A stretch of 42,431 nucleotides of DNA from the NCBI GenBank assembly GCA_002070945.1, contig MWEG01000033.1:1-42431 (forward strand). The letters run 5' to 3'. The DNA is from Lentisphaerae bacterium ADurb.Bin082 (GTDB lineage Bacteria > Verrucomicrobiota > Lentisphaeria > Oligosphaerales > Oligosphaeraceae). Both the position numbers and the translations under genes were made by a program. Numbering within the stretch: the first letter of the stretch is position 1; each line of letters begins with the position of its first letter. The notes beneath the pieces are model-generated. The model was given only the letters and a program-made list of their open reading frames with translations. It did no database searches and was not told where the DNA came from. This document shows, piece after piece, positions 42,192 through 42,431 of this stretch.

Positions 42192-42253
42192 GGATTTCCT
42201 CCAAACACACGAATGGCCAATGGTGACGTATTTGACGAAAATGTCAAAACGTT

Positions 42254-42283
42254 AATATACTGCAAAAACACCAAGAGTGGAAA
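42254..42283 (-). promoter_or_regulatory. Possible promoter of the epimerase-fabK unit
   Basis: On the minus strand TTTCCA (42283-42278) and TATATT (42259-42254), with TG ahead of the -10, are spaced by 18 bases. They lie about 63 bases before the start codon. The remaining 148 bases to the window end show no recognised gene. Confidence 0.4.
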
Positions 42284-42431
42284 CCGCCAACTGAAAAAAG
42301 CTCTGGTTCCCTCCTCATCACAGGCACCCTCAACGCACGAATCGCGACCTCGTGAACAGCCATGCGGAATCAAAATTAGTTCGTGAGCCTTCTCCTATTT
42401 TTTGAGTTTTTTCAAGCCGTGGACAAAAATA

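Noticed and set aside
42188..42373. A 61-codon minus-strand frame upstream of the epimerase
   Set aside because: It covers the likely promoter and the strong ribosome site of the epimerase and has no recognisable motif.

Overview
The window reads as chromosome from a GC-rich, Gram-negative bacterium of the PVC superphylum, most probably Lentisphaerota or a close relative. A BamA assembly protein and an LptF/LptG-type permease show an outer membrane. The PVC placement is inference from the overall flavour: a Ser/Thr kinase with an N-terminal zinc ribbon, long periplasmic coiled-coil/TPR proteins with a YPQWN motif, Gfo/Idh/MocA enzymes, heptameric AT-rich repeats and GTGTTCATCTGTG-type extragenic repeats. 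No phage, plasmid, transposase or CRISPR genes were seen.

Left part (1-12000): a lytic transglycosylase overlaps a SirB1-like gene, followed by a long hairpin, then a nitroreductase and a Gfo/Idh/MocA oxidoreductase on the minus strand. Divergent from the latter is a two-gene operon of secreted coiled-coil/TPR paralogues (493 and 1191 aa). A minus-strand TRAP transporter operon (dctP-dctQ-dctM) converges on it, with two operator-like repeats upstream.

Middle (12000-22000): an O-acetylhomoserine sulfhydrylase-type PLP enzyme is followed by the most unusual region. Here five tandem paralogues (13856-18481) encode about 220-aa proteins with a CPxCG zinc ribbon, two membrane helices and a basic/aromatic C-terminal domain. 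Every copy is bounded by blocks of heptamer tandem repeats, and most are preceded by a small palindrome whose arms have changed together. On the minus strand follow an acyl-CoA synthetase with an XRE-cupin regulator, and a class II aldolase.

Right part (22000-42431): a zinc-ribbon Ser/Thr kinase, a metallophosphoesterase, rhamnulokinase, MnmG, tRNA-Gln(CTG) with its own promoter and terminator, and a decayed-looking Gfo/Idh/MocA-like protein. A housekeeping run follows: rplM-rpsI, a strong terminator, argC, bamA, an lptF/lptG gene and lepA. Then come a secreted alpha/beta-hydrolase preceded by a 47-bp tandem repeat, and a minus-strand pair of a sugar-nucleotide epimerase and FabK.

The best candidate for something undescribed is the five-copy zinc-ribbon membrane protein array with its repeat-bounded units. 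The tandem coiled-coil/TPR pair and the degenerate oxidoreductase beside tRNA-Gln come next. All functions are read from motifs by eye; no database search was possible.
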